Part shown: piece after piece, positions 5,959 to 9,083 of the stretch
Layout of the letters: every line of letters begins with the position of its first letter
How positions within the stretch are numbered: the stretch's first letter is position 1
NCBI GenBank assembly: GCA_964519955.1
Contig: CAZFLM010000144.1
Span: 1 to 9,083, forward strand
DNA length: 9,083 nucleotides
Direction of reading: 5' to 3'
DNA from: CAZFLM01 sp964519955
GTDB taxonomy: Bacteria; Armatimonadota; Chthonomonadetes; Chthonomonadales; CAJBBX01
Translations under genes and position numbers: made by a program
Notes under the pieces: model-generated
Seen by the model: only the letters and a program-made list of their open reading frames with translations
Database searches by the model: none
Told to the model about the DNA's origin: nothing

Positions 5959-6675
5959 ATGAGCACGGACTATGCAAGCACCCCGGTCGCCGACCTGGTG
6001 ACGGAACGGCCGTCCTGGTTCCGCGTCTTCGAGAAGTGGGGCATCGACTACTGCTGCGGCGGGTCCGACCCGCTGGGCCAGGTGTGCGGCGAGAAGGGGC
6101 TCGACGTTGCCGCGGTGGCGGCGGACCTGGCGCAGGCCGACGCCCGGCAGGCGCAGGACGATGGAGAGGCGTGGGCGGACGCGCCGATCCCCGACCTGAT
6201 CGAGAACATCGTATCGACGCACCACGCATACCTTCGCCAGGTGCTGCCGGAGCTGCGCGAACTCTCCGCGAAGGTCCTCGGCGCCCATGGCGAGCGGCAC
6301 CCGGAGCTGGGGGAGGTGCGCAAAGTGCTGCTCGATCTCGCCGGTGAGTTGGAGTCCCACCTGCTGAAGGAGGAGCAGATCCTGTTCCCGTTCTGCGTCC
6401 AGGTCGCGGCGGCGGCGAGCATGCCGTCGTTCCACTGCCAGACCATCGCCAACCCGATCCGCGTGATGGAAGCGGAGCACGAGAGCGCGGGGCGGGCACT
6501 GCTGCGCCTGCGCGCCCTCACGAAGGACTACTCGACGCCCGACGACGGATGCGCCAGCTACCGCGCGCTGATGCAAGGGCTTGCGGATCTGGAGGTCGAC
6601 CTGCACCGGCACATCCACAAGGAGAACCACGTGCTCTTCCCGCGTGCCCTGGCGATCGAGGCGAGGCTCGCCTAG
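5959..6675 (+). CDS. ric: RIC-family di-iron protein (ScdA/YtfE type), repair of iron-sulfur centres
   Basis: A 238-residue cytoplasmic protein that restores iron-sulfur clusters damaged by nitric oxide or peroxide. Residues about 8-65 form the ScdA_N domain with its conserved 'GIDYCCGG' motif (Cys32, Cys33). Residues about 78-232 form the hemerythrin-like four-helix bundle. By alignment from memory with E. coli YtfE, the di-iron ligands are His89 (in STHHAYLR), His134 and Glu138 (HLLKEEQILFP), His174 (MEAEH) and His218 and Glu222 (HIHKENHVLFP); all are present, so the protein looks functional. Length and domain order fit the full ScdA type (about 220-240 residues). The start at 5959 has a strong GGAGGAGG six bases upstream. 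The gene seems to be a single-gene unit: it has its own AT-rich promoter region with paired palindromes, and the next gene has its own promoter. Confidence 0.96.
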   Translation: MSTDYASTPVADLVTERPSWFRVFEKWGIDYCCGGSDPLGQVCGEKGLDVAAVAADLAQADARQAQDDGEAWADAPIPDLIENIVSTHHAYLRQVLPELRELSAKVLGAHGERHPELGEVRKVLLDLAGELESHLLKEEQILFPFCVQVAAAASMPSFHCQTIANPIRVMEAEHESAGRALLRLRALTKDYSTPDDGCASYRALMQGLADLEVDLHRHIHKENHVLFPRALAIEARLA

Positions 6676-6694
6676 CCTGACCTACTGATTGGTG

Positions 6695-6718
6695 GCGCCG
6701 GACGGGCACGAAGGCCCA
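6695..6718. repeat. Palindromic intergenic element, copy upstream of the cyclase gene
   Basis: GCCGGACGGGCACG (6695-6708) recurs exactly at 9068-9081. The following AA-GGCCCATC (6709-6718) is the mirror image of GATGGGCC at 9055-9062, so one full palindrome of the form GATGGGCC-N2-CGTGCC-GGACG-GGCACG-N2-GGCCCATC would explain both copies. The left arm of this copy is degenerate. Confidence 0.5.
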
Positions 6719-6801
6719 TCCCACCACTGCACTCGTGCATGACCCAGGCGAGGGCGATTGGCGGCGGAACTCGGCGGGAGCGTGCGGCGTATCCCTCAGC
6801 A

Positions 6802-6836
6802 GCCTGGCCGGCGTGCAGCGCGGCAGCCGGCCAGGC
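6802..6836. terminator. GC-rich hairpin, possible terminator
   Basis: GCCTGGCCGGC (6802-6812) and GCCGGCCAGGC (6826-6836) pair perfectly over 11 bp around a 13-nt loop. No T-run follows, only GCTT. It lies 127 bp after the RIC stop and about 78 bp before the cyclase promoter, so it may separate the two transcription units. Confidence 0.5.
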
Positions 6837-6913
6837 GCTTGGGCCGGTCCCGCCCGAGGGTGGTGAGCGCCCCGTGCGAATTGCCAGTCCGCTTGTGGTG
6901 CGAGGCAGTTCGC

Positions 6914-6943
6914 TTGACAAAGCCAGAGACGTGCGTCTAGAAT
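6914..6943 (+). promoter_or_regulatory. Sigma70-type promoter of the squalene-hopene cyclase gene
   Basis: TTGACA (6914-6919, perfect consensus) and TAGAAT (6938-6943) with an 18-bp spacer, about 60 bp before the GTG start. A dyad, ACGTG (6929-6933) and CACGT (6944-6948), brackets the -10 box and could be an operator. Confidence 0.7.
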
Positions 6944-7004
6944 CACGTGACCATCCCTAGCGCGCTCCACCGATGATGCCCCGGAGCGTCCCGCAGAGGC
7001 GCCG

Positions 7005-9047
7005 GTGAAATCCAGCACAACCAATGGCCACCGCCACACGCAGCCCCTCGCTGTGGCACACGAGCGGATGGCAGACATCCCGACGGTCGGCGCGGACGAA
7101 GTGTCGGCCGCCATCGGCCGCGCACAGGAGTGGCTCCTCGCCCAACAGCACCCGGATGGGCACTGGGTAGGCGAACTCGAGGGCGACACGATCCTCGAGA
7201 GCGAGTACATCCTCCTCCATTGGTTCATGGGCTGGACGGACGACGCCAAGCTGCGGAAGCTCTGCAACTATGCGATCCGCCACTGGCTGACCGCGGACGG
7301 CGGATGCCCCATGTACCCCGGCGGACCGCCCGACGTCAGCGCGTCGGTCAAGGTCTACTTCGTCTGCAAGCTCCTCGGCCATAGCCCGGACGAGCCGTTC
7401 ATGCAGCGCCTGCGCGAGTGCATCCTGCGCCTCGGCGGCGTCACGAAGTGCAACACGTTCGCCAAGCTCTACCTCTCCGTGTTCGGGCAGTACGACTGGG
7501 AGGGCGTGCCGACCATTCCGCCCGAGCTGATGCTGCTGCCGCGCTGGTTCTACCTGAACCTCTACGCCATCTCGTCGTGGTCGCGCGCCATCCTGGTGCC
7601 ACTGGCCATCATCAACCACTACCGACCCGCGCGACCGGTGCCGCCCGAGTGCGCCATCGACGAACTGTTCGTCGGCGGCCGCCACGGCAAGCACGTGCTG
7701 CTGCAGCGCGACGCGAAGCCCATCACCTGGCGGAATGCGTTCCTCTTCATCGACAGCCTGCTGAAGATCTACGACAAGAGCCCGGTGAAGCCGATGCGCC
7801 GTGTCGCGATCCGTGCGGCGGAGAAGTGGATCCGCGAGCGGCAGGAGGGCAGCGGCGGGCTCGGCGCCATCTTCCCCGCCATGACGCACGCCATCATGGC
7901 GTACAAGTGCCTGGGCTATGCCGACGACGACCCGGCAGTCCAGCACGAGCTGCACCACCTGAACACGTTCGAGATCGAGGAAGGCGACGAGATCCGGCTC
8001 CAGCCCTGCCTCTCCCCGGTCTGGGATACTGCCATCGCGGTAAATGCGCTGCTGGACAGCGGCCTGCCGCACGATCACCCGGCCATCGACAAGGCGACCG
8101 AGTGGTTGCTGAGCAAGCAGACGACGCGCGTGGCGGACTGGGCGGTCGAGGCGGGCAACGTCGAGCCGGGCGGCTGGTTCTTCGAGTACGACAACGAGTT
8201 CTACCCGGACGTCGACGACACCATCATGGTCTTGATGGGCCTCTACAAGGCGTACTGCCCCGGCGGCGAGCACTGGACGACGGCGCCGCCACGCGTGGAG
8301 CAGGCGATGCGGCGCGGGCTCGACTGGGTCTTCGCCATGCAGAACCGCAACGGCGGGTGGGCATCGTTCGACAAAGACAACGACCGCATGATCCTGCAGT
8401 ACATACCGTACGCCGATCACAACGCGATGCTGGACCCCGCAACTGCCGATATCACGGCGCGCGTCGTCGAGATGGCCAGCTACTACGGCATCGGCGAGGA
8501 CGACCCGCGCATCCGCCGCGCCCTGCGCTACATCGAGCAGGCACAGGAGAAGGACGGTTCCTGGTTCGGCCGGTGGGGGGTGAACTACGTCTATGGCACG
8601 TGGCAAGTGCTGCGCGGCCTCGGGCGGATCGGCACGGACCGGAGCAGCACCGCCGTGCGCCGCGCGGTGGCCTGGTTCGAGAAGCACCAGGCCGACGACG
8701 GCGGCTGGGGCGAATCGGCGAACACCTACGAGGTCGCGGGCGCCGAGCACGGACGCGGGCCCTCCACAGCATCGCAGACAGCCTGGGCGCTGATGGGCCT
8801 CATCAACGCGGGCGAGGCCGACTCCACGGCGGTTCGAAGCGGGCTCGGCTATCTCCTGCGCACCCAGCGCGCCGACGGGACGTGGGACGAGCCGTGGTTC
8901 ACCGGGACCGGCTTCCCCCGCGTGTTCTACCTTCGCTACCACCTCTACCGGCACAACTTCCCCCTGTGGGCGCTGGGGCAGTACGTCGAGCACCGCTCGC
9001 GACGGGCGCCGGCCGGCGTCACCGCCGGCGCGGGCCACCCGAACTAG
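7005..9047 (+). CDS. shc: Squalene-hopene cyclase
   Basis: A 680-residue class II triterpene cyclase that turns squalene into hopene/hopanol, the base of membrane-stiffening hopanoids; it acts at the inner face of the cytoplasmic membrane. QW repeats are plain: QHPDGHW (48-54), QNRNGGW (446-452), QEKDGSW (514-520), QADDGGW (562-568) and QRADGTW (621-627). The protonating motif DVDDT is at 402-406 (Asp404 = Asp376 of the Alicyclobacillus enzyme). By alignment from memory, Glu67 (E45), Trp192 (W169), Trp340 (W312), Phe393 (F365), Asp482 (D447), Trp524 (W489), Phe637 (F601), Tyr645 (Y609) and Tyr648 (Y612) are kept, while His451 is Arg486, Tyr420 is Phe455 and the Ala after DVDDT is Ile407. Start: GTG 7005 has GAGG five bases upstream; ATG 7068 (residue 22) is the alternative and gives a more usual N-terminus. 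Other hopanoid genes are absent from the window. It has its own promoter. Confidence 0.97.
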   Translation: MKSSTTNGHRHTQPLAVAHERMADIPTVGADEVSAAIGRAQEWLLAQQHPDGHWVGELEGDTILESEYILLHWFMGWTDDAKLRKLCNYAIRHWLTADGGCPMYPGGPPDVSASVKVYFVCKLLGHSPDEPFMQRLRECILRLGGVTKCNTFAKLYLSVFGQYDWEGVPTIPPELMLLPRWFYLNLYAISSWSRAILVPLAIINHYRPARPVPPECAIDELFVGGRHGKHVLLQRDAKPITWRNAFLFIDSLLKIYDKSPVKPMRRVAIRAAEKWIRERQEGSGGLGAIFPAMTHAIMAYKCLGYADDDPAVQHELHHLNTFEIEEGDEIRLQPCLSPVWDTAIAVNALLDSGLPHDHPAIDKATEWLLSKQTTRVADWAVEAGNVEPGGWFFEYDNEFYPDVDDTIMVLMGLYKAYCPGGEHWTTAPPRVEQAMRRGLDWVFAMQNRNGGWASFDKDNDRMILQYIPYADHNAMLDPATADITARVVEMASYYGIGEDDPRIRRALRYIEQAQEKDGSWFGRWGVNYVYGTWQVLRGLGRIGTDRSSTAVRRAVAWFEKHQADDGGWGESANTYEVAGAEHGRGPSTASQTAWALMGLINAGEADSTAVRSGLGYLLRTQRADGTWDEPWFTGTGFPRVFYLRYHLYRHNFPLWALGQYVEHRSRRAPAGVTAGAGHPN

Positions 9048-9054
9048 CCCGCGC

Positions 9055-9083
9055 GATGGGCCGCCGTGCCGGACGGGCACGGC
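9055..9083. terminator. Palindrome after the cyclase gene, possible terminator
   Basis: GCCGTGCC (9063-9070), GGACG loop and GGCACGGC (9076-9083) form a perfect 8-bp hairpin 15 bp after the stop. The preceding GATGGGCC (9055-9062) could extend the stem if the sequence beyond the window ends in its complement. The same element, with one arm altered, occurs before the cyclase gene at 6695-6718. A T-run cannot be checked because the window ends here. Confidence 0.6.

Larger units (their letters stand above)
6676..7004. other. 329-bp intergenic region between RIC and cyclase genes
   Basis: I see no credible gene here; the short open frames have no ribosome-binding site and overlap structural elements. 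From left to right it holds one side of a palindromic element shared with the far side of the cyclase gene (6695-6718), a small TGCAC-TC-GTGCA dyad (6726-6737), an 11-bp GC-rich hairpin (6802-6836) and the promoter of the cyclase gene (6914-6943). Confidence 0.6.

Noticed and set aside
5037..6347. 436-codon open frame on the plus strand
   Set aside because: It crosses two real genes and the AT-rich promoter island out of frame and gives an Arg/Gly-rich product.
6739..6960. Possible small protein (73 codons) in the intergenic region before the cyclase gene
   Set aside because: No ribosome-binding site, and it covers the 11-bp hairpin and the promoter; no recognisable sequence.
6957..9080. 707-codon open frame on the minus strand
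   Set aside because: It is antisense to the clearly recognisable squalene-hopene cyclase; His/Arg/Val/Leu-rich shadow with no family features.
1..9083. CRISPR array, insertion sequence, prophage, tRNA or rRNA
   Set aside because: No regularly spaced direct repeats, transposase or integrase motifs, cloverleaf or ribosomal RNA sequence was seen on either strand.
1..9083. A single stress-response island joining pump, Fe-S repair and hopanoid synthesis
   Set aside because: The units have separate promoters and no shared regulatory site that I could find; adjacency alone does not support a common system.

Overview
The window is a GC-rich piece of chromosome (roughly two-thirds G+C by eye). It most likely comes from a Gram-negative, hopanoid-making bacterium: it holds the start of an RND-type inner-membrane pump with a lipoprotein periplasmic adaptor, which implies an outer membrane, and a full-length squalene-hopene cyclase. 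The phylum cannot be fixed from this sequence alone. Armatimonadota, Acidobacteriota or Planctomycetota-like lineages would all fit, but this is a guess. No phage, transposase, CRISPR array, tRNA or rRNA was seen.

Left part (1-2960, minus strand): a regulator-plus-efflux operon read right to left. It runs from a TetR-family repressor (2260-2895) to a HlyD/AcrA-type adaptor (432-2036) to an RND/HAE1 transporter whose first 133 codons are inside the window (1-401). A good sigma70-type promoter (TTGACT, 17 bp, CATAAT) and a 14-bp inverted repeat (2907-2920) lie just upstream of the TetR gene. This suggests that the repressor controls its own operon and releases it when it binds a ligand.

Middle (3088-5784, plus strand): a gene cluster for three predicted exported proteins. 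The first is a 509-residue protein with a carboxypeptidase-regulatory-like N-terminus and a probable beta-propeller. It is followed by two tandem paralogous NTF2/SnoaL-like proteins of 177 and 176 residues. The 62 bp covering the ribosome-binding site and signal-peptide start of the two paralogs are about 84% identical, which points to a duplication. The function of the trio is unknown. A long perfect inverted repeat (5818-5859) closes the cluster.

Right part (5885-9083, plus strand): an AT-rich regulatory island with two perfect palindromes 21 bp apart (centres 5904 and 5925) precedes a RIC/ScdA/YtfE-type di-iron protein that repairs nitrosative or oxidative damage to iron-sulfur centres (5959-6675). 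A 329-bp intergenic region follows with a GC-rich hairpin and a good promoter (TTGACA, 18 bp, TAGAAT). It leads to squalene-hopene cyclase (7005-9047), which has nearly all the known active-site residues. Matching palindromic sequences sit on both sides of the cyclase gene. The pump, the Fe-S repair protein and hopanoid synthesis are each related to envelope or chemical stress, but nothing in the sequence shows that they act together.
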